Shown piece after piece: positions 41,686 through 50,321 of a stretch of DNA of 64,000 bases; positions within the stretch are counted from its first letter, which is position 1, and the number at the start of each line of letters is the position of its first letter. Both the position numbers and the translations under genes were made by a program. Source of the DNA: CAKZSB01 sp964573105. Its GTDB lineage: Bacteria > Pseudomonadota > Gammaproteobacteria > Granulosicoccales > Granulosicoccaceae. Under the pieces are notes generated by a model. The model was not told the origin of the DNA. It searched no databases and was given only the letters and a program-made list of their open reading frames with translations. The stretch lies in the NCBI GenBank assembly GCA_964573105.1, contig CAZNIS010000015.1, positions 30,276-94,275 on the forward strand. The letters run 5' to 3'.

Positions 41686-43583
41686 TGACCGGCAACCTCA
41701 ACATGGAACAATTTCTCGAACAGCAAGCCGATCACAGCCTGTTGCGATTCATCACTTGCGGCAGCGTCGACGATGGCAAGAGCACATTGATCGGTCGCCT
41801 GCTGCTGGAATCCGACTCAATCCTTGAAGACCAACTGGCAAAGACCGAGCGCGACTCAAGCAAATGGGGCACACAGGGCAAGAATATTGATCTGGCCCTG
41901 CTGGTCGACGGCCTGGCCGCCGAGCGCGAACAGGGCATCACCATTGATCTGGCCTATCGGTACTTTCACACCACGCGTCGCAAGTTCATCGCCGCCGACA
42001 CCCCCGGCCACGAGCAGTACACGCGAAACATGGTTACCGGTGCGTCCGCCACACACGCGGCGATAGTACTGGTCGATGCACGCAAGGGCGTTGTTACACA
42101 AACGCGCCGACACACTTTTATCGCTCACCTGTTCGGGATTAAAAACCTGGTGCTGGCGGTCAACAAAATGGACATGGTCGACTACTCCGAACAAGTCTTC
42201 AACGACATCGCCGAAGACTTTGCAAGCTTCACCGATCAACTCGAAGGCCTGAACGTCACCGCCATTCCACTCTCGGCACTGGTCGGTGACAACGTCAGCA
42301 AACCTGGCCCCAATACGCCCTGGTACCATGGCACAACGCTGTTGTCGTGGCTGGAAACCACACCCAACGATGTTGACCTGGCACTGCAAGCGCCATTTAG
42401 AATGCCGGTGCAGTGGATCAATCGGCCCAACCAGGATTTTCGTGGCATCGCCGGCACGATCGCCAGCGGCAGTATCTCTGCAGGAGACGCCGTGCGCATT
42501 CAGCCATCCGGCAAAACCACCAACATCGCACGCATCGTCACCATGGACGGCGACCTGGACCAGGCAATCGCCGGACAATCAGTCACGCTGACTTTCAGCG
42601 ATGAGATAGACATCACTCGCGGTGACATCGTCTCGACCACCGAGTCGCCCGCCATGTCCGCCGATCAGTTCGAGAGCACGATTGTCTGGATGGACGACGA
42701 GCCGCTACTGCCCGGTCGCCCCTACACAGTCAAATGTGCCAGTGCCACCGCGAAGATCAATGTCACCGATATCAAATACGAATACAGCCTCGACACGCTG
42801 GAGCATAACGCGGCCAAGCAATTGAACGTCAACGCTATCGCCGTGTGTAACATCAATATCGATCGACAGATCGCCTACGATGCATTTAACGAGAATCCCG
42901 AAACCGGCAGTTACATCATTCTAGATCCGGTCAACAATCGCACCGTCGGCGCCGGCACCATCAACTTTGCCTTGCGCCGCTCGCAGAACATTCACATGCA
43001 GGCGGTAGACGTCGACAAGAACCTGCGCGCATCCCTAAAATCGCAAAAGCCTTCAGTGCTATGGTTTACCGGATTATCGGGTTCAGGTAAATCCACGATT
43101 GCGAATATCGTCGAGCGTGAACTCGCGGCACTCGGTCACCACACCTATCTGCTCGATGGCGACAACGTGCGCCACGGTCTCAATAAGGATCTGGGTTTTA
43201 CCGATGCCGATCGGGTGGAGAATATTCGCCGCATCGGCGAAGTCACACGCCTGATGGTCGACAGTGGCCTGATCGTGATGACGGCGTTTATCTCACCGTT
43301 TCGCGCCGAGCGACAGATGGCGCGCGACCTGCTCGAGGACGGGGAATTTCTGGAAGTCTATGTCGAGACCCCACTGGCGGTTGCCGAACAACGCGATCCA
43401 AAGGGCCTGTATCGCAAGGCGCGCAGCGGTGATCTGAAGAACTTCACCGGTATTGATTCTCCATACGAGGCGCCGGAAAATCCAGAGATACTGGTCGATA
43501 CCTCTTCCATGTCGGCCGAACAATGCGCCCGTCGTATCATCAGCGATCTGCGCAAACGCGGCGTGATCGGCGACAACCAATAG
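41685..43583 (+). CDS. cysNC: CysN-CysC fusion: sulfate adenylyltransferase GTPase subunit plus APS kinase
   Basis: A 632-residue bifunctional enzyme of sulfate assimilation. Residues about 20-450 are the CysN GTPase: GSVDDGKSTLIGRLL (P-loop), AAEREQGITIDLAY (switch 1), ADTPGHEQYTRNM and NKMDMVDYS, with the TufA-like beta-barrel domains after. Residues about 455-632 are APS kinase: LWFTGLSGSGKSTIAN (P-loop), HHTYLLDGDNVRHGLN and YRKARSGDLKNFTGI. GTG at 41685 overlaps the CysD stop as TAGTG; an alternative ATG is at 41703. It makes PAPS together with the preceding CysD, the two subunits being co-expressed. Confidence 0.95.
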   Translation: MTGNLNMEQFLEQQADHSLLRFITCGSVDDGKSTLIGRLLLESDSILEDQLAKTERDSSKWGTQGKNIDLALLVDGLAAEREQGITIDLAYRYFHTTRRKFIAADTPGHEQYTRNMVTGASATHAAIVLVDARKGVVTQTRRHTFIAHLFGIKNLVLAVNKMDMVDYSEQVFNDIAEDFASFTDQLEGLNVTAIPLSALVGDNVSKPGPNTPWYHGTTLLSWLETTPNDVDLALQAPFRMPVQWINRPNQDFRGIAGTIASGSISAGDAVRIQPSGKTTNIARIVTMDGDLDQAIAGQSVTLTFSDEIDITRGDIVSTTESPAMSADQFESTIVWMDDEPLLPGRPYTVKCASATAKINVTDIKYEYSLDTLEHNAAKQLNVNAIAVCNINIDRQIAYDAFNENPETGSYIILDPVNNRTVGAGTINFALRRSQNIHMQAVDVDKNLRASLKSQKPSVLWFTGLSGSGKSTIANIVERELAALGHHTYLLDGDNVRHGLNKDLGFTDADRVENIRRIGEVTRLMVDSGLIVMTAFISPFRAERQMARDLLEDGEFLEVYVETPLAVAEQRDPKGLYRKARSGDLKNFTGIDSPYEAPENPEILVDTSSMSAEQCARRIISDLRKRGVIGDNQ

Positions 43584-43622
43584 CTGCAAACACCCTGCAG
43601 CCGCCAGAAATCACTTGAAGCG

Positions 43623-43651
43623 GTACTTCGGCAACAAGCTTGTCGAAGTAC
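43623..43651. terminator. Hairpin downstream of cysNC
   Basis: GTACTTCG (43623-43630) and CGAAGTAC (43644-43651) form a perfect 8-bp stem; the 13-base loop contains the self-complementary ACAAGCTTGT. It lies 40 bases after the cysNC stop and before a convergent gene, with no T run. Confidence 0.45.
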
Positions 43652-43736
43652 GCACACCATGGATAACACCGGCGCAGGGACTACAGATGAGTGGTGCAAA
43701 TACCAGTCAGGCATGCAAGCGCGGTAGTTACCGACG

Positions 43737-44333
43737 CTAGGTTGGCGTGTCGTCGAGCCTGTTGTTTTGCTCGGGCTCGACAGAGCCCGATTCGAAGCGG
43801 CTGATAATTCGAGTCACAAAACGCTCGGAAAAACCGGCGACGAAGCTCCAGAAAACCAGTTTACCGTAGTCCTGATAACTTTCAGCCCGGACTTCGAACA
43901 GCACGCCTATGCCTTTTTCAGCAGTTCCCGCGTCGCCCGAATTGCTGACGAAGGTCGGAAACATTTGTCCATCGAGCAAACCGGAAATAAACAGAACCTT
44001 TAACAGCATCGCCATAAATCCGCCCACCAATGGCGCAAGCAACAGATACATCACCGATTTATTCAGCAGCAGTAAATCTTCATCGGTGAAATTTTTGAGT
44101 CGATTCTGCAGCCCGACAATGCCACCGACAACTCCCGTAAAAAACACGATGAGCATGGAGCTTTGCTGACTGTTATCTGTCTCGATCAACCACCAGACAA
44201 CCAAAGCAACCGCAAGCGCCAGAAAGCAAAACAAGCGATTGCCGATGACTCTTAACATCTTCTGACGAACAGTCAAATCCTGTGCTGCACTGCCGAAGTA
44301 TTTATCCATCAATCGTCCGAACCACTTAAACAT
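43737..44333 (-). CDS. Membrane protein of unknown function
   Basis: A 198-residue protein with four hydrophobic segments: about 33-50 (LFCFLALAVALVVWWLI), 58-75 (MLIVFFTGVVGGIVGL), 92-115 (VMYLLLAPLVGGFMAMLL) and 155-172 (LVFWSFVAGFSERF). The connecting loop after the third segment is polar and Gly/Ser-rich, and the N and C termini are charged. I do not recognise a family. It converges on the sulfate-activation genes and follows a thioesterase on the same strand. Confidence 0.7.
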   Translation of the reverse strand: MFKWFGRLMDKYFGSAAQDLTVRQKMLRVIGNRLFCFLALAVALVVWWLIETDNSQQSSMLIVFFTGVVGGIVGLQNRLKNFTDEDLLLLNKSVMYLLLAPLVGGFMAMLLKVLFISGLLDGQMFPTFVSNSGDAGTAEKGIGVLFEVRAESYQDYGKLVFWSFVAGFSERFVTRIISRFESGSVEPEQNNRLDDTPT

Positions 44334-44455
44334 CCCGATTCTCCCTCACTCCCCGTTGCTGGTTACCAGTCTTTCGCTCCGATCCGTACGGCACAATACA
44401 CTATTTGCGTCATGCCATAGCCGCCAAGCGGCAAGTCGTACTACCTTAACAGACG

Positions 44456-44941
44456 TTAGCCGGGCTTTTTCACAGAGATCGCGTGCCCGATTTGCCAGGG
44501 TCGTGACAGCGTGCTGTGCGCCGCTTTGACTTCGGCCAGTCGCGCAATCGCCTCGGCGGGCAGTGGTGCGGTTTTTCGCGTGTTCATATCCACCCAGACT
44601 GAAATAGTCTCATGGCTTGCGGCCATGAAGCCCTCCTGCGCATGAAACATCTCCTGGTAAAAATGAATACGCTTCTCATCGTGATCGAGCAGTCGCGTTT
44701 CAAAACGCAGCGGATCACCCTCTCGCACTTCGCGAAAGTAGTTCAGATGCGCCTCCAGCGCAAAAGTGGAGCCGCCGGTCTTTTCACGAAACTCCGGCGT
44801 CAGTCCGAGCCAGTGAAAAAACGGCTCGACGGCGATGTCGAACACCACGTGGTAGTAGCCAACATTCATGTGGCCGTTGTAGTCGATCCACGCTGGCTGA
44901 ACCGTCGTGGTGTACGCTTGATAGGGCGTCTCAATCGTCAT
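44456..44941 (-). CDS. Hotdog-fold acyl-CoA thioesterase (4-hydroxybenzoyl/betainyl-CoA thioesterase-like)
   Basis: A 161-residue hotdog thioesterase. The signature VQPAWIDYNGHMNVGYYHVVFD contains the conserved Asp/His pair near the CoA site, and LNYFREVREGDPLRFETRLLDHDEKR is the core strand. The C-terminal extension differs from plain YbgC-like enzymes and resembles carnitine-degradation (betainyl-CoA) thioesterases, though this subgrouping is uncertain. The ATG at 44941 has GGA 6 bases upstream. It is divergent from the molybdenum hydroxylase gene; a link between them is not established. Confidence 0.85.
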   Translation of the reverse strand: MTIETPYQAYTTTVQPAWIDYNGHMNVGYYHVVFDIAVEPFFHWLGLTPEFREKTGGSTFALEAHLNYFREVREGDPLRFETRLLDHDEKRIHFYQEMFHAQEGFMAASHETISVWVDMNTRKTAPLPAEAIARLAEVKAAHSTLSRPWQIGHAISVKKPG

Positions 44942-45129
44942 TTCTTTTCCGCAACTGACATGAACCCGATTCCATTGTAACCCGGCGAGAGCGACTGAAG
45001 CTGGCTCATTGCTCTCTATACGGCCACAGCAACGCCGCCTTACCACCCGGTAGCCACCAGGCTGTTTCACCGCGCAAGACGGTACGGTACGATCATCCAT
45101 ACCCTTCAGGCACAGCGTAACTAAATCGA

Positions 45130-47445
45130 ATGCCCCGACTAGAAGACCCGGCGCTGTTGCGCGGCCAGGGACAATACACCGATGATCTCTCACTGCCGGG
45201 CCAACTGGCGATGGTGGTGGTGCGCGCACCGATCGCTCACGGGCGTCTGCGCAATCTGGATTGTCGAACCGCCGCCGAACTAGCCGGTGTCGTCACCATA
45301 CTGACAGCCAGCGATTTACAACAACACGGTGTCAAACCACTCAATTGCCGTGCGAGCCTGACCGGCAGTGACGGGCAGGCCATGCTCGAACCCGATCGCC
45401 CGGTGCTGACCGACGACAAAATTGTCCATCTCGGCCAGCCGCTGGCCGCCGTCATCGCCGAGTCCGAAGCGATCGCGCAGCAGGCAGCAGAATTGATCGA
45501 GATGGACTACGAGACACTGCCAGCGATCACGAACCCGCAGCAGGCAATCGCCGACACCGCACCACAAATCTGGCCGCAGATCCCCGGCAACCGCTCATTT
45601 ATCTGGGAGAAGGGAAACCGCGAAGAGACAGACGCCGCAATGGCGGCGGCCGATCACATTATTGAGCTGACGGTAGAGCATCCGCGCATCGCCATCACAC
45701 CGGTGGAGCCTCGCGCCTGCCTCGCCGCCTACGATACTGATTCATCGTCTTATACGCTGATCACTCCAAGCCAGGGTGTGATCTCATTGCAACGCGCACT
45801 GGCGGGGTTTTTAGCGATCGAACAGGATCGCCTGCGCGTAATCACACATGACACTGGCGGCAGCTTCGCGGTCAAGATATGGCCCTACCCCGAGCAGGTG
45901 CTGGCGTTAATTGGCGCCAGGGTCAGCAGCCGCCCCGTCAAATGGACGGCCACACGCAGCGAGTCGTTTCAGGCCGATGCGATGGGCAGAGGCCGCGTCG
46001 ACAAGGCACAGCTCGCGCTGGATAAAAACGGCCGCTTTCTAGGCTTTCGCATCGAAGCATTGGCCGATATGGGCGCCTTCCTGAATGCAGTCGGTCCCTA
46101 TGTCGCGAGCAGTGGCGCGGTGCGCCCATTCGGCCAGACCTACAATATTCCAGCCATGCACTACAGCGTCGACGCACTGTTTACCAACTGCATTCCGACC
46201 GATGCCTATCGCGGCGCAGGCAAGCCCGAATCTGCGACCACTCTGGAACGTTTAATCGAACTGGCCGCCCAACGCCTTGACATCGATCCGTTCGAATTGC
46301 GGCGGCAGAATTTGATTCAGCCCGCCGACCTGCCATTTGACACTCCGATGGCAGAAACCTATGACGGCGGCGATTTCCCGCAACTTGCCGATCAGCTGCA
46401 TCAAAAAGCCGACTGGGCCGGGCTTGCGCAACGCAAGACTCAAAGTCTGCAAAATGGACTGCTGCGCGGCGCAGGCGTCGCGTTCTACCTGCACGCCACC
46501 GGCGGCTCAACAGATGAACGCAGTGAGGTGCACGCACAAGCAGACGGCACAGTGCTGGTCCGAACCGGCTTACAGGACAACGGCCAGGGCCACAAAACCG
46601 TGCTTGCAACGGTCGCATCAGAGGCACTGGATATTCCAATCGAGCGCATCACCGTCGAACAGGGCGATACCGAGTGGCTGAAAAAAGGGGGCGGTACCGG
46701 CGGCTCCAATCTTGTACCAGTCGCGGCCAATACGGTGCATCGCGCAGCGCTTGAGATGATTGAGAATGGCAAGCAGATCGCAGCGCACCTGCTGGAGGCG
46801 TCACATCTGGATATCGAATACAACGGTGGCGAATTTCGCATCGTTGGCACCGATCGCAGCGCCACTCTGGCAAAGGTGGCAGAGTCATACCAGCAGGCGG
46901 CCAGCGACTTGCGCGAGCAAATGCCGGAGACCGGCTGTGCAGGCATTCTCGATTTCGAGGGCACCCACACCACGTTTCCAAATGGCGGCTGCGTCGTTGA
47001 GGTAGAGGTGGATCCGCAAACCGGACAGGTGCACATCGATCGCTATTGCAGCATTGACGACGTCGGCAGAGTTTACGATGAGCAATCGGCGCTGGGCCAG
47101 CTACACGGCGGGATCGCTCAGGCCGCCGGTGAAATTCTGTATGAAGACGTGCACTACGATGAGTACGGCCAGCTGTTGTCGGGCTCGATGATGGACTACA
47201 CCCTGCCCCGCGCCACCGACCTGCCCGGTTTGCATGCTGAATTTCTGCCCACCGCAAGCCCCAATTCACTGCTTGGTGCCAAGGGCGTCGGTGAACTTAC
47301 CAGCATTGGTGTCCCCGGCCCGATCATGAATGCCGTGATGGACGCACTGCGGCCACATGGCATCGATCACATCGACCGACCGATGACCGCCAATAAAATC
47401 TGGCAGGCGCTGGCGCTTACAACGCCTGCATCCGTCCGAAGTTAG
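45130..47445 (+). CDS. Xanthine dehydrogenase-family molybdopterin-binding large subunit, orphan
   Basis: A 771-residue Mo-hydroxylase large subunit binding the molybdopterin cofactor. The N terminus PRLEDPALLRGQGQYTDDL is the family start; later blocks are a MAFRGAG-equivalent (PTDAYRGAGKPES), DNGQGHKTVLATVASEAL, GGGTGGSNLVPVAANTV and the active-site Glu in GAKGVGELTSIGVPGP. The medium FAD-binding and small iron-sulfur subunits that normally sit beside it are not in this window, so partner proteins must be elsewhere or the protein is a degenerate or alternative form. The AYRGAGK loop is unlike CO-dehydrogenase AYxCSFR, so CO oxidation is unlikely. Confidence 0.88.
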   Translation: MPRLEDPALLRGQGQYTDDLSLPGQLAMVVVRAPIAHGRLRNLDCRTAAELAGVVTILTASDLQQHGVKPLNCRASLTGSDGQAMLEPDRPVLTDDKIVHLGQPLAAVIAESEAIAQQAAELIEMDYETLPAITNPQQAIADTAPQIWPQIPGNRSFIWEKGNREETDAAMAAADHIIELTVEHPRIAITPVEPRACLAAYDTDSSSYTLITPSQGVISLQRALAGFLAIEQDRLRVITHDTGGSFAVKIWPYPEQVLALIGARVSSRPVKWTATRSESFQADAMGRGRVDKAQLALDKNGRFLGFRIEALADMGAFLNAVGPYVASSGAVRPFGQTYNIPAMHYSVDALFTNCIPTDAYRGAGKPESATTLERLIELAAQRLDIDPFELRRQNLIQPADLPFDTPMAETYDGGDFPQLADQLHQKADWAGLAQRKTQSLQNGLLRGAGVAFYLHATGGSTDERSEVHAQADGTVLVRTGLQDNGQGHKTVLATVASEALDIPIERITVEQGDTEWLKKGGGTGGSNLVPVAANTVHRAALEMIENGKQIAAHLLEASHLDIEYNGGEFRIVGTDRSATLAKVAESYQQAASDLREQMPETGCAGILDFEGTHTTFPNGGCVVEVEVDPQTGQVHIDRYCSIDDVGRVYDEQSALGQLHGGIAQAAGEILYEDVHYDEYGQLLSGSMMDYTLPRATDLPGLHAEFLPTASPNSLLGAKGVGELTSIGVPGPIMNAVMDALRPHGIDHIDRPMTANKIWQALALTTPASVRS

Positions 47446-47573
47446 CCTTGCCATGGACCTTCGTCCGGCAAACCTTGAAGTGGCTCAAATGGCGAGGTTC
47501 GATTCCTGCAAACATTCCTGATCGTCGCTGTTTATCAGTTCGGTACCCGTTTTATTCAAGAGGTTTTCACAAG

Positions 47574-48986
47574 ATGAAAGAATCACAGACCATCCGTACA
47601 ACGGCGATCGCAGTCGCCACCGCTTGTTCGCTGCTATCTGCCTGTGGTGGTGGCGGCGGTGGCTCACAAATCGATCCGGCCGTTAACGACACTTCAACCG
47701 ACGATCTCAAGCAGGCTGCACTGGCCAACATCGGCAGTGGCCTGAACACAGCGAGCACAGGCGCCGGTGACGTCGTCAACAACAATGCCGGCACCCTGCA
47801 GGGCACGCCGGTCGATGGACTGATCGACCCACCGGACGAAAACGGTGATCCAGTCGACGTTTCATCTGACATCTTCAGTGCCGAGGCACGAAGCCTGGTT
47901 GGTGCCACCATGGCACTCGACGACGCAGACGGCAATCGAACCACTCGCTCCGGCACCCGCGTGACCATCGACCCCGATCCGGTCGAAGTCTGCGCCGAAG
48001 ATTTTCTCGATGCACAGGCTGATCAACAGGAACAGCAGCGCTGTGAGACTCTGGTTGAGGATATCACCGTACAACTGGACGTCACCTCGCCCACCGCTGG
48101 CACCGTCAGCTATTTCTTCCGTGAACAGCCGCTGATGACAGTCGGCTACGACGACAACTCAGACAGCTTTGAACTCGATCTGGGCGGATGGCAAAGACTG
48201 ACGATCGCAGAGGCAGAATTGCTGCCCGCCAACGAACAGCCCGATCTGCCCAGCACGCTGGACGGTGCAATCAAGGTAACCTCCACCGTCACCGACGACA
48301 CCTTTGGCGCCGAGGCCGGATCATTGTCCCTCGCCGTCACGCGCGCCATCACGGCAAGCAGCGAGGAGATCGGAGCAGACATCAGCATTGCCGCCAGCCA
48401 GCTGTTGTCCATGGCTGTCGATGCAGGCGCCGGCACAGGTAACATCGACATTAACATTGGCCAACTCGACTACGACCTGAACGCCGGTGAAGGTACGCAG
48501 TCGTTCGATCTGGCGGGACTGACCGCATCGATGGACCTGAATCAGCAGGCCGAATCGTTTGTCGTCAGCAACTTCGGACTCGGTCGCGGCCCACTCGTCA
48601 TTGCCCTGGATTCAGAAGAGGTACTGCGCATGACCATGGAGACCTTCGGGTTTAGCGTATCCGAAGAAAACGGAAGCATCCTGATCGATGGCAACCTCGA
48701 CATCAGCATGTTCGTTAAATCGCAATTCGGCGAAGGCGACAGTCAGGGCAATTTCACCGAGTACACGATGACACGCCTGCTCGAACTCCAGGCGCCAACC
48801 GGCACCGAGATCGCACAAGCGCTGAATGGTGCACTGCGAGTGGACCGCGGCGGACCGCTGAGCTACAGCCTGACCTCAACCACCGATGATGAAACACCCA
48901 TCGTCAACAGCATCACGGTAGAGGCCGGCCAGTGTGCCGAAGATATCGGAGAAGACGAGTACCAGCTAGTCGCCTGCGTCGAGTAA
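47574..48986 (+). CDS. Large lipoprotein of unknown function
   Basis: A 470-residue predicted lipoprotein. Residues 1-21 end in lipobox LLSAC, and the Cys is followed by six Gly, a flexible linker. The ATG at 47574 has GAGG 10 bases upstream. The mature part is low in aromatics, rich in Asp, Thr and Ala, and beta-strand-like (TSPTAGTVSYFFREQPLMTVGY; DNSDSFELDLGGWQRLTIAEAEL), with no family I recognise. Likely an outer-membrane lipoprotein exposed to the periplasm or surface. It is followed by a strong bidirectional terminator shared with the transporter operon on the other strand. Confidence 0.8.
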   Translation: MKESQTIRTTAIAVATACSLLSACGGGGGGSQIDPAVNDTSTDDLKQAALANIGSGLNTASTGAGDVVNNNAGTLQGTPVDGLIDPPDENGDPVDVSSDIFSAEARSLVGATMALDDADGNRTTRSGTRVTIDPDPVEVCAEDFLDAQADQQEQQRCETLVEDITVQLDVTSPTAGTVSYFFREQPLMTVGYDDNSDSFELDLGGWQRLTIAEAELLPANEQPDLPSTLDGAIKVTSTVTDDTFGAEAGSLSLAVTRAITASSEEIGADISIAASQLLSMAVDAGAGTGNIDINIGQLDYDLNAGEGTQSFDLAGLTASMDLNQQAESFVVSNFGLGRGPLVIALDSEEVLRMTMETFGFSVSEENGSILIDGNLDISMFVKSQFGEGDSQGNFTEYTMTRLLELQAPTGTEIAQALNGALRVDRGGPLSYSLTSTTDDETPIVNSITVEAGQCAEDIGEDEYQLVACVE

Positions 48987-49004
48987 GGCGGACACCCATC
49001 CATG

Positions 49005-49026
49005 GCGATAGCCATGTGGCTATCGC
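49005..49026. terminator. Palindromic hairpin upstream of the shared terminator
   Basis: GCGATAGCCA (49005-49014) and TGGCTATCGC (49017-49026) form a perfect 10-bp stem with only a TG loop, so in DNA it is nearly a continuous palindrome. It sits 19 bases after the lipoprotein stop. It may contribute to 3'-end stability rather than termination, as no T run follows it. Confidence 0.5.
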
Positions 49027-49059
49027 TGTGCTGACCCTATTCCACAACAGATCATAAAA

Positions 49060-49079
49060 AAAGGGGCTTGCGCCCCTTT
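49060..49079. terminator. Bidirectional intrinsic terminator between convergent genes
   Basis: AAAGGGGC (49060-49067), loop TTGC, GCCCCTTT (49072-49079). On the minus strand the stem is followed by seven T (the A run at 49056-49062), a textbook factor-independent terminator for the transporter operon ending at 49110. On the plus strand it is followed by a weaker TTTCTT tract serving the lipoprotein gene. Confidence 0.88.
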
Positions 49080-49109
49080 CTTGCTACATCAAATGAGTAA
49101 AGCGGTGAA

Positions 49110-50267
49110 TCAGTCTTCGCCCGCCTCACCGATGACTTTCCAGCTACCGCCGTCGATCTTCGAGATAAACACCTTGCCGCTACCCAGGTGATCGGCACCG
49201 TAGTTGACCACTGTGCCCATGATTTCATCCGTGTAGCTCAACCCTTCCACAGCCTTGATGAAACCGTCGACAGTGAGATCGGGCCCGGCGGCTTCCAGCG
49301 CACGCACCATGCCTTCAGCACTGGAGCGACCGAGAATCGCGCCGGTACCGGGCGCCTTTTCGCCGGTGGCTTCGACGTACGATTTGGCGAATTGGGCGAC
49401 GGCTTCGTTACCCATACGCGCTTCGATATCCTGCCAGCCGGCCGCGGCGAAAAACCCTTCGGTGACGCCACCAGGCACTTTTGCAATCGCGGTGTGGAAT
49501 GCCGCTGATGAGCCGAGGAATTTCACATCGGTCCAGCCGATTTTCTTGGCCGTGGCCACCGCTGTGATCACACCGCGCACCGACAGCGCGATCGGGATCA
49601 GGTCACAGCCGGCGTCCTTGAGTTTGGTCAGCGATCCAACGAAGTCAGTTTCATCCGGCTTGTGGGTTGTCTCGCCACCCATCTTCATACCGCGGGCCTC
49701 GGCTTCATCGGCCGCACCGGCGGCGATCTCTTTACCAAAGTCCGATGGGATATACATCGGGCAGACGGTGGTCGAGCCTTCATTTTCCTGCATGTAGCCA
49801 ACGCCTGCGCGAATGCCGTCATAGTAGGAGGCGAAACCTGCGAATTTCAGCTCGATCGGCTCGTCCAGCATTTGTCGCGCGGCAGACAGTGGCAGAAAAT
49901 TCGGTATGCGCTTTTTCTCCTGCAGCTTGAAGGCGGCCAGATTGTGCGGTGTACCCAGCGCCATGAACATGGCGAAGATCTTGTCGCGGTTGATCAACTT
50001 GTTGGCTGCCTGCACGGCCTTGGGCACCTGATAGCCAGTGTCTTCGACAATCAGTTTGATTTTGCGACCATGTACACCACCGTTGGCGTTGACTTCATCA
50101 AAGTAGAGTTGCGCTGCCTGCATGGAGGGCGCACCAAAGGCGGCAAACGGGCCACTCAGATCATTGTGGCTGCCGAGAATGATCTCATCGTCGGTGACGC
50201 CTTGATCGGCGATCGCACTGGCTGAGGCCAGCGTCAGTGCCGACAGTGTGATAAACAGTTTTTTCAT
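49110..50267 (-). CDS. Branched-chain-type ABC transporter, periplasmic binding protein (second system)
   Basis: A 385-residue LivK-type binding protein with a short signal peptide (KKLFITLSALTLASASAIA, cleavage before DQG). The mature start DDEIILGSHNDLSGPFAAFG and VEDTGYQVPKAVQAANKLI are the Peripla_BP_6 pattern. It differs clearly from the binding protein at 11274, so the two systems probably carry different substrates. GAGGAA lies 6 bases upstream. It is the last gene of the operon, downstream of an acyl-CoA synthetase, and is followed by the intrinsic terminator. Its 54-base leader contains imperfect GGTGTT repeats. Confidence 0.92.
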   Translation of the reverse strand: MKKLFITLSALTLASASAIADQGVTDDEIILGSHNDLSGPFAAFGAPSMQAAQLYFDEVNANGGVHGRKIKLIVEDTGYQVPKAVQAANKLINRDKIFAMFMALGTPHNLAAFKLQEKKRIPNFLPLSAARQMLDEPIELKFAGFASYYDGIRAGVGYMQENEGSTTVCPMYIPSDFGKEIAAGAADEAEARGMKMGGETTHKPDETDFVGSLTKLKDAGCDLIPIALSVRGVITAVATAKKIGWTDVKFLGSSAAFHTAIAKVPGGVTEGFFAAAGWQDIEARMGNEAVAQFAKSYVEATGEKAPGTGAILGRSSAEGMVRALEAAGPDLTVDGFIKAVEGLSYTDEIMGTVVNYGADHLGSGKVFISKIDGGSWKVIGEAGED

Positions 50268-50321
50268 CGGTATTCCTCGGTGTTTTAGTGGGTGTTGCGG
50301 GTGTTATTCATCATGCACGGC

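Noticed and set aside
47490..47510. A GGTTCGATTCC stretch resembling a tRNA T-loop
   Set aside because: Only three of the five T-stem pairs form, and no acceptor, D or anticodon arm can be built from the flanks, so it is not a tRNA.
50268..50321. Imperfect GGTGTT repeats as a functional tandem repeat
   Set aside because: Only three degenerate copies in the leader of the binding-protein gene; too weak to call.
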